Shown here piece by piece: positions 49,272-60,815 of a stretch of 64,000 nt of DNA (positions are counted from its first letter, which is position 1; each line of letters opens with the position of its first letter). The stretch is taken from the NCBI GenBank assembly GCA_029532415.1, contig JAQOTA010000060.1, positions 248,001 to 312,000 of the forward strand, given 5' to 3'. A program made the position numbers and the translations under genes. Origin of the DNA: Marasmius tenuissimus. Lineage: Eukaryota; Basidiomycota; Agaricomycetes; Agaricales; Marasmiaceae. Under the pieces are notes generated by a model. The model was not told the origin of the DNA, made no database searches, and saw only the letters and a list, made by a program, of their open reading frames with translations.

Positions 49272-51453
49272 ATGGCCCCGATATCACTATTTCTTCGATG
49301 CTCTAGACTCACCCCTTTTCGTCCGACTAGCTTCCACCACAAACATCGTTGGATATCGCATCTGCCTCAGCAAGTCGATCTCTTAGAACGATATAGAGGA
49401 CTGGTATCTCTCGGACGTATACAATACGATGAGAACCAAGTACGCGTGATAATGCAGGTGTGTCTGTGCTCATTCATCTTGTATATTCCAAGAAACTCAA
49501 ACCTTGCCCTGCCCCCTAGCTTCGGCGATTGCAACGAGAGCTGAACGATTACACTCCCGTCGGATTTTCATCCTTTACGCACTGGAACAAGGATTTCAAC
49601 TCTAAAGAATCTTCTTCAGATTCTCCAGAGGGGGCTGCATGGTGGTCTGCAACAGAAACAAGGGGAGAGAAGGAATCGATGTCAATGACACTCTTTAGAG
49701 GCCACGCAGAGGAGCTAGCTTCCCTTAAATCACCCAAGGTACGTTCGGCGGAACAATCTACTGCTTCCTGACCGAGACTAACTCGGCATTCGCTTTCTGA
49801 CCTCGAACTAGGGACTTCTTCTCACTGGGCCTCCTGGCGCTGGAAAAACGTTTCTCATCAACCTATGGTTCGACACTTTACCAACACCATACAAGGCTCG
49901 AAAACACTACAACGAACTCGTACTGGAGATATATCGAGCAGTCTGGGAGATAACCCAACAACGAATGTCAGCACCCTCAACCATAGCCTTCCGCAGCGGT
50001 CCCAGCTGGAGATCTCGTTCGCTGTCCGTATTCAACAAGTTCGTGCCTGGAGCTGGAAGTCGAACCAAGTACACCGATCCACCTACGGCATACGTTGTCG
50101 CCAAACGACTCATTCTGCATCATTGGCTGTTGGTGTTCGATGAGGTACAGCTCCTTGACGTTTCAAGTGCGAACCTCCTAGCGGATGTTCTTTCGTGGTT
50201 TTGGAGGATGGGAGGAGTAGTCGTCGGAACTTCGAATAAGGTCCCAGAAGATTTGTATAAGAACGGAGTTCAGAGGGAGAGGTTGGAGCCGTTCGTTGAG
50301 GCATTGAAGGCGAGATGTCCAGTTCTGGATTTGGAGCCCAAGGCCGACGTGGATTGGAGAGCGGTCAGGGCAACCAAAGATGCCGCAGAGAAGCATAACA
50401 CTTGGTTTACTCAGGGTGAAGAAGCGCTATTCGAGGAAGCCGTGCATTCAGCAATCGATATCGCTACACATAGTAAGAATCGCATTTGACTGTCTCTTCT
50501 CGGACGCTCAAGGCTATCTAGAACCGAAAGAGGCATACCTCCCAGTTTTTGGCCGCTCCGTACACGTACCATGGGTTTGCGGAAGTGTTTGTAAATTCAG
50601 GTTCTCGGAGCTTTGTAACGAAGTGAGTGCTTCGAAACTGCTTGTCTTGCCGTGTTTCCAATAGTAGGTTGCCAGTCTCTAGGACCAGCCGACTACGTTA
50701 CGATTGCCTCCAATTTCCGGGCAGTCATCCTACAAGACGTTCCTGTGCTGAAGATGTCGGCGAAAGACCAAGCAAGGCGATTTATTTCCCTCATTGACGC
50801 TTTGTATGAAGCTCGTTGCCGAATTGTCATCCTAGCCGAGGACACTCCAGAAAATATCTTCTTCCCCGAGGCCTCCCCGCTTGACGCCCAGCAGCAAATG
50901 CTCGGTGATATTATGATGATCGAAACGGTGGCGGAAACGGGAGATACCTATCGACCAAACGTGTCTTCGTACGACAGACCGAACATGAAGGAGGCTCCTA
51001 AAGCAAGGGTTATTCCCTTGAACACCTTGTCAATATTCTCAGGTCCTCCCATCCACTCGATTTCTCATCTCGTATTGCTGACGTCTGCTCTTTAACTCAT
51101 TTCTAGGCAAGGATGAACAGTTCGCCTTCAAACGCGCACTCTCTCGGCTGCTAGAAATGACCAGCAACAGCTATCACCGCGAGGAAGAGTGGTCGCCTCT
51201 TCCTCTCAGCTCACGCCGCTGGGAGAAGATCCGAGATCACCAAGGTCCAATAACATTTGCTCAACAACACGGGGACAAGCCACTACCAGAAGCAGAAGAC
51301 ACTGGCGAGCTGCCTCGAGACCTACGTCCTCCTCCCAAATTACGAGACTATCACGTCTGGGGTGTTCGAGAGGACTGGGGCAAACGAGCTGGGCGTTGGG
51401 GCAAGGGAGCAAAAGTGCACGAGAAACCAGAATCAAACGGAGAGCAGCGATGA
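49272..51453 (+). CDS. AFG1: AFG1-type mitochondrial ATPase (LACE1 family)
   Basis: Six exons (49272-49457, 49520-49738, 49812-50472, 50522-50622, 50676-51042 and 51107-51453) give 626 residues. The start MAPISLFLRC is followed by an Arg/Ser/His-rich segment suited to mitochondrial import. Family landmarks are YRGLVSLGRIQYDENQ, Walker A GLLLTGPPGAGKT, HYNELVLEIYRAVW, Walker B LLVFDEVQLLD, GGVVVGTSNKVPEDLY, SNFRAVILQDVPVL and RFISLIDALYEARCR. Yeast AFG1 and animal LACE1/AFG1L help quality control and turnover of respiratory-chain subunits in the inner membrane. The central part (50900-51020) and the Arg-rich tail are longer than in yeast. The region around residues 150-190, rich in Ser, is lineage specific. 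Confidence 0.9.
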
Positions 51454-51548
51454 TTCGGGCAGTGCATTATCGTGTCGACAGAAATCTGGCATCGCTTTCA
51501 AATACTCGTGCTACATTCACGGCGGTGCTATATGTATGTCTGCGTTGA

Positions 51549-52199
51549 TTATAACTCGTCGCGGTTCTTGGGGTCGAGCTTCACAAGTTTGGTTGTGAAT
51601 ACAAGGGCGGAGTTGGCAGGAATGAGGTTTCCGAATCCACGAGCACCTTGAAGTGGATGGGTGTAAGCGCAAGTAATACAATGGGTATCCTCTCAGACCA
51701 CGTACCATAGGCCATGTCGGCGGGGATAGTTAATTTCCTCTCCTCACCCTCGCACATTCCAAGAAGACCCTGGTCCCATCCTTTAATGACTTGTCCGATA
51801 CCGACTAGAGATTCAACAGTAAGTTCCGAATACTAGCGCCAATAACACCCGTGGAGCATACGTGTCAGAGGAAGAGGTTGGCCGCGGTCGAGACTAATGC
51901 AGTTGTCAGATTATGTCGGTAACAATAACACGGGGAACAAGTACTTACCTAGAGTCGAATTTCTTTCCATCGGCGAAAAGAGTTCCTGTCTATTTCCGAA
52001 TAGTTGGTTCAGTGCATGCCTAGGACAAGGTGCTGGAGGAGAACCGTACGTAGTGCACTTGAATCTGGTCTCCTTTCTGTGCTTGAACAGTGCAGTCGTC
52101 TGGTTTGGAGGTAGTCTCTATAACAAGCTCCTTGGGTGGCTCCGCCGCCAGGGCAGTAGCACTGAGCAGTAGGGCGGCGACTAATGAGAAAAGCTTCAT
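51549..52199 (-). CDS. FPR2: ER FKBP-type peptidyl-prolyl isomerase with RDEL signal
   Basis: Five exons read from ATG 52199 give 139 residues. A signal peptide ([18 protein letters not shown]) precedes the FKBP fold: [55 protein letters not shown] and [14 protein letters not shown]. The last four residues are RDEL, an ER-retention signal of the KDEL class, so it is a luminal folding catalyst like yeast Fpr2 or human FKBP2. The gene is convergent with AFG1, with about 95 bp between stop codons. Introns are GT-AG and about 50-65 nt. A tandem paralogue lies just upstream on the same strand. Confidence 0.9.
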
Positions 52200-52625
52200 G
52201 GTGTGAGAGGAAAGGGAAAGACGTGGAGGTTGATCTGAATCAATTCCTTTGACGGAAAGGGAGATCTTATCTTATCTCGAATTTTGAGAACAGCTTGGAC
52301 CCAGGACGCGCGATATGGTCATTTCTTCGGATTCCATGGTGGCTATATACACGGTACTATACGCTGCACTTATGACTTAGTGTGGTATGTTCTAAAGCTG
52401 ATATCATCGTCTGCTGCTACGAGGTCTTAAGGTCATAACATGCCCCAGAAGACTCACCGTTCCTACCAAAAGACCTATCTTGCCGCTCACGGTCTCGCTG
52501 ATGCAGGTGCCTTGCTGAAGCAGGAGGCCTTTGGAAGAGGTCGCGCGAGATCTCAGTCAGAACTTGGTCGTCCGATGTATGCTCGAGTCCATAAATTCAC
52601 CCCAGGATATATATACCCTCAGCAC
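52200..52625. promoter_or_regulatory. Interval between the tandem FKBP genes
   Basis: Promoter of the RDEL FKBP plus the 3' flank of the second one. Short frames here are shadows. Confidence 0.4.
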
Positions 52626-53279
52626 CTACAACTCTTGCCGGTTCTTCGAGGTGAGCTTGACAAGTTCGGTGGTGAATACCAAACCAGCGTTCGGAGGAAT
52701 TACACCTCCAGCCCCACGAGCACCTGGAAAGCCATCAATATTGTCAAACATGTCGGAGAGATACAAGCCAAGTTCACGCACCGTATCCCATATCAGCCGG
52801 GATAGTCAATTTCCGCTTCTCGCCCTCACACATGCCAATGAGCCCCTGGTCCCATCCCTTGATGACTTGGCCAGCACCGACTGTGAATAGACCGGTAAGC
52901 TTGATTGAACTTCTTGGTTTTCAGGACAACGTACGTGTCAAGGAGAATGGTCGGCCACGGTCAAGACTGTGCATTGAACAAGGTTTCGTTTCTTAGAATG
53001 CGAACGTTCTCCAACCAACAGGCAAGGCCCACCTTGAATCAAATTGCTTCCCATCAGCGAAGAGGGTACCAGTCTGTTCAGTTTCAATGAGTCGGGCCAA
53101 TCTCGATAATAACGAAGGGGAATACCCACATAGTGCACTTGAATTTGATCCCCTTTCTGAGCCTTGACGGTACAACCCTCCGGCATATACGTCGTCTCAA
53201 TCTTGAGTTCCTTAGGTTCCTCGGCAGCGAGAACGGCAGCACCAAGAACGAGCGCGACTACGAAGGAAAAGAATTTCAT
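52626..53279 (-). CDS. ER-type FKBP peptidyl-prolyl isomerase with RQEL C-terminus
   Basis: Five exons read from ATG 53279 also give 139 residues, collinear with the neighbour: signal peptide [52 protein letters not shown] and [20 protein letters not shown]. The active-site aromatic/acid residues of the FKBP fold are kept. The C-terminus reads RQEL where the paralogue has RDEL. Loss of the acidic residue may weaken ER retention, allowing secretion or a different location. The two genes clearly arose by tandem duplication. Confidence 0.9.
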
Positions 53280-53526
53280 TTTGGAATAGATGGAAGAGAG
53301 ACGTGGAAGCTCAAGTTTAACTTGAAACGCGGTCCACAAGGGTCCACAAGGAACGCGCACGATTTCCCTATTTGGATTATTGACTCGGAGGCGTGAGATT
53401 GCCTACGGCGGAGCAATGCCGAGCTGCCGAGCACGCACAGACAAACAACTGTACAGTTCTTGCCTCCCTTGAACCTTATTTTTGTCACGTCCACACAACT
53501 CTCATCAACGTCCGCCACTCCTCACA

Positions 53527-53846
53527 ATGGTGAGCTATGCCTCTAGAATGCAGCGAGTCGTCCCCGTTCTGACTCAAGATAATACAGCCTTCCCAAAAGA
53601 CCTTCCGCACAAAGCGTATCCTCGCTAAGGCTTCTCGTCAAAACAGGTGCGGTCGATTGTGTTGAAGATTATACTCGATTCTGACTTCTTGTGTGTTTAT
53701 AGGCCCATTCCCCAATGGTTCCGTCTGAAGACTGACACCAAAATTCAGGTGAGTGGTGTATCGATAACACATCTCTAGCTGGTCTGATTGGCTTGCAGTA
53801 CAACGCCAAGCGGCGACACTGGAGAAGGACCAAGCTCAACATCTAA
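53527..53846 (+). CDS. RPL39: 60S ribosomal protein eL39
   Basis: Four exons (53527-53529, 53588-53646, 53703-53748 and 53799-53846) give the 51-residue protein beginning MPSQKTFRTKRILAKASRQN and ending RRHWRRTKLNI, with RPIPQWFRLKTDTKIQYNAK between. The first exon holds only the ATG, an arrangement known in ribosomal-protein genes. It is a small basic protein of the 60S exit-tunnel region. It is divergent from the RQEL FKBP, with 247 bp between start codons, probably a shared promoter. Confidence 0.95.
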
Positions 53847-54441
53847 CCGAGGAGTTGGGTGGAGTTGGGACCCATTACTATGATGAGGAGAGATGCTTGA
53901 GACGTCCTTCTACGTATGCTGCAGATCCCATGCTGTATGATGAACATGTCACTTTCGCAATCCATTCTCGCAAGCTCTGCACATCCAGCCCAGAAACGAA
54001 GAACTTCAGAGTACCTCCTCGATTCATAGACTTCTTCCCGGCTCTGCCCCTCGATGCATGATCCCTTTAACTCGTATCTTCATGAGCTTCCGAAAGGAGC
54101 GAGCCTTTATTGCAAGGTCTCTGTACAACTCTCCTCCAACATTTTCTGACCCTTGGACTGTTCGAACGTTTTGATGCAGTGCAAATGGACCCAGGTCTGC
54201 GCGCCGGCTTGCCCGTGTGCTTCGCAGTGAAGTTTTTGTCTTGAGATGCTTCCGCTCCTCCAGAGTTCTGAGTGAACTTCAACTCGTTGAAGCAGCATGA
54301 GGTTTTACAGTTCAATTTCACGCACTTTGGGCGGTCACCACCCAGGTACATATCAGCAGATTACAGGATCATCACGATCTGGGCGTTGATATTGATTCTT
54401 GAACCCTGCTGAGTGCTAATGCATTCAGTTGATTCGACCGT
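53847..54441. other. Interval right of RPL39
   Basis: 3' flank of RPL39 and upstream region of the membrane-protein gene. A 94-codon minus frame (54067-54351) has no recognisable motif. Confidence 0.4.
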
Positions 54442-55450
54442 ATGTATCAGAAATGTATACATTCGGCATGGCATCCGTTGGAACAGGGCGGCGTTGGAAG
54501 CCCGACAACCCAACTTTTCCCCCCATCGCTCCTTTCCCTCCTACTACTGGCCATAACTTTCATTCAGGATGCTGGCCTTGCGACCCCGACAAACCACCCA
54601 AACCGAATTTCCTTCCGGCTTCGTTGGTTCCGGTACCAGCAGCAGTAGTGCTAACGGTCCCACCAACATAAGCATCGACTCTGTGACCGTGCCAGCCTCT
54701 GGCACCAGCACTGTAAACGATACCAGCCCCTCTTCCGTCAGCAGCGCTCGCTTTACCGTCACGAGTACCGCCTCGCTCTTCACTGGTTGGTTTCCAAATT
54801 CGTCACGCTCGCAAGCCAACTCTGAATGTTCTCCATAGCCAGCGGCACCGCGTCTCCAAGTGGCATATATAACCCAGCTGGGAGTCCGATCGTAACTTCT
54901 GGATCATCTGGCCCAACACCGCGGTCGAACGTCGGTATTGTGGTTGGGTCCGCATTGGGAGGACTGATAGCAGGGCTTTTGCTTGCTCTCGTGATATGGT
55001 GCTGTTGTTGTCGCAAGAAAAGACGGACAATGATGATCGTGAACGGTCGGCTTCAGGAATCCGAGCTTGGTGAGTCTTGAAGCTGCACTTGCACCTGGCG
55101 CGGCTAGTCTAACGAGAGAACGCGTTCTGTTCACAGATTCAGAAAATTCCCATGAACGACCTTCTCCGATGCTTCAAGTTGTTCCAGCTTCGACAAATGT
55201 CCGGGTGATGAACTGGCTTTCGCGGATGAACAGCCAGAAAAGTTCGGCGACAACACAGCAAAGATCGCGGGCATCACAGTATTCGTCAGATCCACCAGAT
55301 TACAGATCACGAGTAACAGCACCATCGGATAGCGCGAGTATGTATTCGCAGCCAGCGTCAGGCCAGAATCCGTTTGGTTCAGGGAGTGAGAGGACTGAAC
55401 AGAGGCAAGCCGATTTTCTTATGTACGATATAGGCCACTTGAAGAATTGA
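54442..55450 (+). CDS. Single-pass membrane protein with Ser/Thr-rich ectodomain
   Basis: The middle and 3' part are clear. A Ser/Thr/Gly-rich extracellular region (GSGTSSSSANGPTNISIDSV) is joined over an intron (54786-54838) to ASGTASPSGIYNP. The transmembrane helix is VGSALGGLIAGLLLALVIWC, followed by CCCRKKRR and, after a second intron ending near 55136, a polar tail with MLQVVPASTNVRVMNWLSRM, ending DIGHLKN. This layout (mucin-like outside, one helix, Cys then basic residues, long tail) is common in agaric genomes and may be a cell-wall sensor. The 5' end is unresolved: a signal-peptide-like stretch (SLLSLLLLAITFIQ) from ATG 54442 lies one frame away from the ectodomain, so an intron or frameshift is needed. 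Confidence 0.6.
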
Positions 55451-56046
55451 GCAGCTGGAAAGTGGAGGTAGTACGTTTGGGAGTTGGACTTGCCTCGAGG
55501 CTTTCTAGAGTTTTCGTTCTTTTTCATGTTGTTCGTTATCTGCCATTTTCTTTAGCCTACAATGTAACACTCGTCACTCATTACTCACGTTATCAACTTG
55601 ATCCTGGACTTTTGTACTGTCAGTTAGGGTGACTGAGGCGTGCTGGGTAGCGGGGGAGTTGGAATCGGATTTGGTCACTGTTGGTGAGAGCTATAAGATG
55701 ACATGTTCCCACGGCACGTCTCTTTACAAGGACCCTCGAGGACCTACGGCACGACTTCCGTGGGCGCCCCAGACGAATGGTAAAATATGCTGTGGTGAGT
55801 GTGCAAAACTCCTCAAACTTCGTTGACGTTCTCACTTGTGGCTATAGGTGGACTCGTATGAAACTATATAATCATAGATCGGACCTTGTTCGATTCATCA
55901 ACCTCGGCGAAAGCGCGCTATAACTGAAGAATTATACGAATGACCCCCTTGTAACTGTTTTTGGGCTTTCTACCGATGAGCACCATGTGGAAATCATGCG
56001 GAAATGCTGCATAAGAAGGCTTCAATTCGTGAAGCACCCACCCAGC
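55451..56046. other. Interval before subtilase paralogue 2
   Basis: No gene recognised; presumed promoter region of the subtilase in its last 200 bp. Confidence 0.4.
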
Positions 56047-59000
56047 ATGGCTGTAAATCGCTTGTTCCTCTCCTTACTGTCGCTGTGGGCGGTCGATCGT
56101 GGCGTTCGGGCTACCATTCCGATTAAGGATGTCTTCAATAAAGACTTGGGCTCGCCATATTTCCGGGGTAGATATATCGTCGAAGTGGATTCGATCGCTG
56201 GGAGCGGTTTTGCTCCTCATACGGTGAGTGATACTACTTATTGACCAGGCTTCAGACTACCCTGTCAATAGGCGAACGTACACAAACGGCTTTATGAAGC
56301 TATGGAGATTCGCGATGTAGAGTATGAGATTAATAAGGAGTTTGACTCTCCAGGACTTTTCGTCGGTGTTTCGTTGACTCTCAAGGTGCGCAGGTCTTAT
56401 TTTCGGATTGCCTAAAGAATGCTCATGTGCTACCGCAAAGAACCCCGAGGTGAGATTTGTGCACAATTACCCCCCACACTCCCTCACAGACTCGTATCAT
56501 AGGATGTTTCCAAGTTGTCGAGCGTCCACGGGGTCAAGGCAATCCGTCCATTGCGTAAATTCTACCGACCCCAGTGAGTATTTCTGTGTCCTGTTATCCA
56601 ATCTCAAGTGGCACACCATCCTACCCAGACCTGTATCTATGCACGCTGTGAATGAAGACCGCCGCGAGGAACTTTCATCCAGCCCTCAGTCTGCCCATGT
56701 CATTACTGTGCGTCTGCTGCTTGTGCTTTGTGGCTCGCGCTTATGACTTGATTAGGGTGTGGACAAAGTACATGCAGAAGGCATCACCGGAAAGGGGATA
56801 AAAATTGGAATGTGCGCCGTCATCCCAGTTTTGTAGAGCGATGTTTCAGTGACCTTTGCTCAGTATTGACTCAGGTAAGTCGTTCAGGGAAGCCCATACT
56901 TTTAGTACGCGATTGAAGACAAATTTTTCACTCCAGGTATAGACTACACTCACCCGGCGCTCGGGGGAGGTTTTGGTCCAGGATTCAAGATAGCCGGAGG
57001 ATATGATCTAGTCGGGGACGATTACAACGGTGGAGTCCTGCATTTCTTTCGAGGAACGTGGTCTTGATGATAAGTTTTAGGCTACAATGACCCCGTTCCA
57101 GACGAAGATCCTTTGGACCAATGTTCTGGTAATTAGAAAACGGCACCGTAGTAGTCGACAAGTCTGACGCTTTATGCGATAGGACACGGTACTCACGTAG
57201 CTGTGAGCGACCTCATCGAATTCTTTTTCCTCCTACCAATCGTGCATATAGGGAATCATTGGGGCTGACCCCTCAAAGAATCCGTTCAACATGAGCGGTG
57301 TGGCGCCCTCTGCTTTACTTTCCGCATACCGCGTTTTTGGCTGTATAGGTTTCGCGACTGACGACGGTAGGCTCGATTGATTCGGAGACATCAAACTATT
57401 CTCACTCTCCTGTCCTAGTCATTATCGATGCGATGTTGTTGGCTGTCCAGGAGGGACAAGATGTAATCAATCTATCTTTGAGCGGAGCTGACGGCTGGAC
57501 AGAAGGGACTACCTCTGTTGTTGCAAGCAGGATCGCACAATCCGGGAAGGTTGTGACGATTGCAGCAGGAAACGATGTGAGGACTTAGTGACCAGTGTTC
57601 AGTCGAGCTCTATCAACACCTCTTCAGGCAGGTATCGGTGCATGGTATACTTCCGAGCCAGCAAACGGGATCGACGTGATCTCGGTGGGCAGCTTGGACA
57701 AGTTAGTATTCAAGACGTACATGTCCCAGTCCTTCGTTCTGATTTGCATTACACCACCCTAGCACCGCTACGACCTTGCAATCTGCCACGGTACATGGTG
57801 TTGAACACGATCCAATCGTGTACTACAATCTATTTCCGCTCCCTGTTTCGGATAGTTTGCCTATCTTCGCCACCTCCAATGACACTACCGTGACGGACGA
57901 TGCCTGCAGTCCACTTTCCGAGGGCACCCCCGACCTATCTCCATTCCTAGTAGTCAGTACCACGGTTTTTGCTTCTTGTTCCCCCATACTAAGGAAGTCT
58001 TTTCAAGGTTGTTAGGAGAGGAACATGTAGCCCTGTAGTGCCATCTCCCTCTGGTCTTCGTCTCGCCTACTAACACTGGAGAACTTTTCCAGGTAGACCA
58101 ATTGACAAACATTGCCGAGAAAGGAGGACAAGTTGCCCTCATCTACGAGTGCGTGAATATAGGTCGCGGATTACACTGATCGTTCATTCCTCTTAAGTGA
58201 CGGGAGTGGCTTTACATCGATTTACGTCGCCAACTATACTGCATCTTTGATTCAAGCTACCGATGGCGAATTCGTGAGTCTTCGTGACGACTTCGGCGCC
58301 ATCTATCTGACCATCAACAGCTGGTCAAAGAATTTGCTGCTGGCGTACCAATAACAGTGTCATTTCCACAAAGTGGAGGATCAGTGCAATTTCCGGATCC
58401 GCAAGGGGGGCTAGTCTCCTCGTTCTCGAGGTTGTTTTGTTTGTTTTTGTCGTGCGACTGGAAGGGCGCCTCGCTGACCTGTAGCTGACAGCTATGGCCC
58501 AACAAACGACCTCTTCTTCAAGCCTGCCATTATTGCACCAGGGGGGAATATGTTTGTGATCCTCGATGCCTTCATACATTATAGGAATATGACGATTTTT
58601 ATTGTAGCCTTTCAACTCTTCCCGTCACGATGGAATCCTATGGCTTGTCCTCCGGCACTAGGTACGGATTGGTCCCTGTTTGAGCTCGTTAATCCCTGAT
58701 TGCTTGGGATGCAGTATGGCGGCCCCCTTTATTGCTGGAAGTGCTGCCCTGCTACTGGAAGCCAAAGGCAAATCAATCGAGCTCGTACGCAGCATTCAGA
58801 CACTCCTTGAGACAACAGCAGTTACTACTCCAGCGGAACACGGGGACGACACGGTGCTGCAGACGCTTGCGCAACAGGGAGCAGGTCTGATCAATGTGTT
58901 CAACGCCGTACATAGCACGATGGTTGTGACCCCCGGCGAGCTCCTTCTCAACGATACGGCAAATTTTGTGAGCGAGTGAGCATCTTCCTTCACCGTCGGT

Positions 59001-60013
59001 GATGGAAATCATGTTCAAGACGGAATAACAGACACCACTTTACCGTCCACAACACAGGTCCATCTGAGAGGACATTCGAACTCAGTCATATACCTGCAGG
59101 AACAGCCATTACTGTTGCCCCAGTACGTCGGCTCCTTATTTCTCTAAGTAGCACTCGTCTGACAACTACCCCTTCCAGGAAACAATCTTTCCCGCTAATG
59201 GGCCGCTTTCTCTGAACCGCGACTTTGCTACAGCTGATCTCAGTGATACCTCCCTCACTTTGGCATCCGGGCAAAGCAAAACAATTACCGTGACCTTCAC
59301 TCCTCCTAACGGAACTGACTCTACGTTGTTCCCTGTGTATTCCGGCTCCATACAAGTGACATCTGAGGGCGACCCTCCTTTACACGTATCGTATCTGGGC
59401 CTTGCGACATCTATCAAAGACAAACAAGTTATTGATACAACTAACATTTTCTTTGGGATAAATCTACCGGCGCTCCTCGATGCAGCTGGGGATGTACAGG
59501 AAGGTCCGAAGAACTACACGTTCGATCCTGGTTCTGGCGACTTTCCCACTGTGTTCTTTAGGTGCATTCCACTCCGTCAATTATGTTCGATAACGACATC
59601 ACTAACTCCCTTGTTAGACTCACCTTCGGCACTCCGATCTTACAAATTGACTTGGTGGCCTCTGACGCGAACATCGGAGCCTCCGGCAGTTCAGGAGTAG
59701 CGTTGGACGATACCCTAGGGCGTCTATATGAAGCCACCTTCGTGTCGCGGAATGACGATGTAAGGTTCAAATATAAGATTGTGATTCGATTTCAGTTTTT
59801 GACATACCGTTTGGAACTTTCACCCTGTAGGTCCCACGAGGAAATCCCGTCACAGAAATTCCTCTCGACACTCCAACTTTTGCCAACGGAACGACGATCC
59901 CAAATGGTACCTACAGGATTCTTCTCAGGGCATTGAGAGTCACGGGCGATCCAGGGAAGGGATCGGATTATGAGAGTTGGTTGAGCCCAGTTGTCGGGGT
60001 ATTCATTTCTTGA
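56047..60013 (+). CDS. Secreted subtilisin-like serine protease (S8), paralogue 2
   Basis: The gene runs from ATG 56047 (MAVNRLFLSLLSLWAVDRG, signal peptide) to the TGA at 60011-60013 in many short exons. Intron positions match paralogue 1, including a 9-nt exon (56442-56450, N-P-E) and the Ser codon split by intron 58662-58714. The propeptide has RYIVEVDS and GVKAIRPLRKF. Asp lies in GIDYTHPALGGGFG (56942-56944), His in GHGTHVA (57185-57187) and Ser in GTSMAAPFIAGSAALL. The C-terminal half has SKTITVTFTPPNG and LHVSYLGLATSIKDKQV, ending YESWLSPVVGVFIS. All catalytic residues are present. It is on the opposite strand to paralogue 1, about 7.5 kb away, with five other genes between. Confidence 0.85.
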
Positions 60014-60377
60014 ACTACTCGTCGTATATCCTGGTTGTGAACGCTGATGTACATCCAATGGTGATGAGAGCGTGATGAACCTGGTTCAAATTTTACGGTA
60101 ATGACTAGTCTCTACCAGAGGAAAACGGGAAGATTATGAGGATGCTTCCCGGCGCTGCGGCGGGAGGGCCGACACAAGCAAAGCGAAAGCTCTGGAATTG
60201 TAAGTCGCGCTGATATTCAAGTCTCGCCGCTGGGTGGCCCGCTTGAGCAGCATCATACCTCACAACTTTACTTCAGAGGACCCGAGTCTCTACCCTCGGT
60301 ACTCCCGCCGATAGAACTGTAACGATGCTCCAGCTATTCAAGAACTTTGTATAGCCCATTGAAACATTATATCTCAC
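60014..60377. other. Intergenic region between subtilase 2 and the tRNA
   Basis: Nothing recognised. Confidence 0.5.
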
Positions 60378-60461
60378 GGCTTCCTGGCGCAATGGTAGCG
60401 CGTTTGGCTTCGATTACCAGACGATACCAAAAGGTTGCAGGTTCGAGTCCTGCGGTGGTCA
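60378..60461 (+). tRNA. tRNA-Arg (anticodon UCG) with a 12-nt intron
   Basis: The cloverleaf can be drawn by hand: D-stem GCGC/GCGC, anticodon stem TTTGG/CCAAA, T-arm GCAGG-TTCGAGT-CCTGC and discriminator A. Between the anticodon-stem halves lie 19 nt: loop C-T-TCG-A, intron TTACCAGACGAT, then A. The intron contains CGA, able to pair with the anticodon as usual for eukaryotic tRNA introns. The acceptor stem GGCTTCC/GGTGGTC is imperfect (two G-U pairs and a U-U mismatch), so the gene may be weak or decaying. Confidence 0.7.
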
Positions 60462-60815
60462 TCATGTGTCCCCACGAGTGTTTTTGCTTTCGCATCATGG
60501 CATGGTTTGCATTTGGCTGACACACTCGCGTTCCACTATTATGTCAAACTTCTGATCGGTTGGATACGAGGGTATCGCTATAGATTCGATGGTTGTAAAA
60601 ATACAGTGATACTAAGTACTACGCTGGCCAGTATATACGGTGTTGCTGCTACAGGATCAAGATCGTGTAAAGTCGTCATGAGTAAGTACGGATTAAACAA
60701 GAAAAGAAAGGAGAGGAAGACAGAAGAATTATGCGCGCTCTAAGCTAAGGAATAGTACACTAACAAGACAGGAAGAAACAAGCGTCCAGACGCAAAAAAA
60801 AAAGTTCATATTCGT
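60462..60815. other. Intergenic region between the tRNA and PRM1
   Basis: 3' flank of PRM1 (minus strand) with an A-rich run near 60790. Nothing else recognised. Confidence 0.5.
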
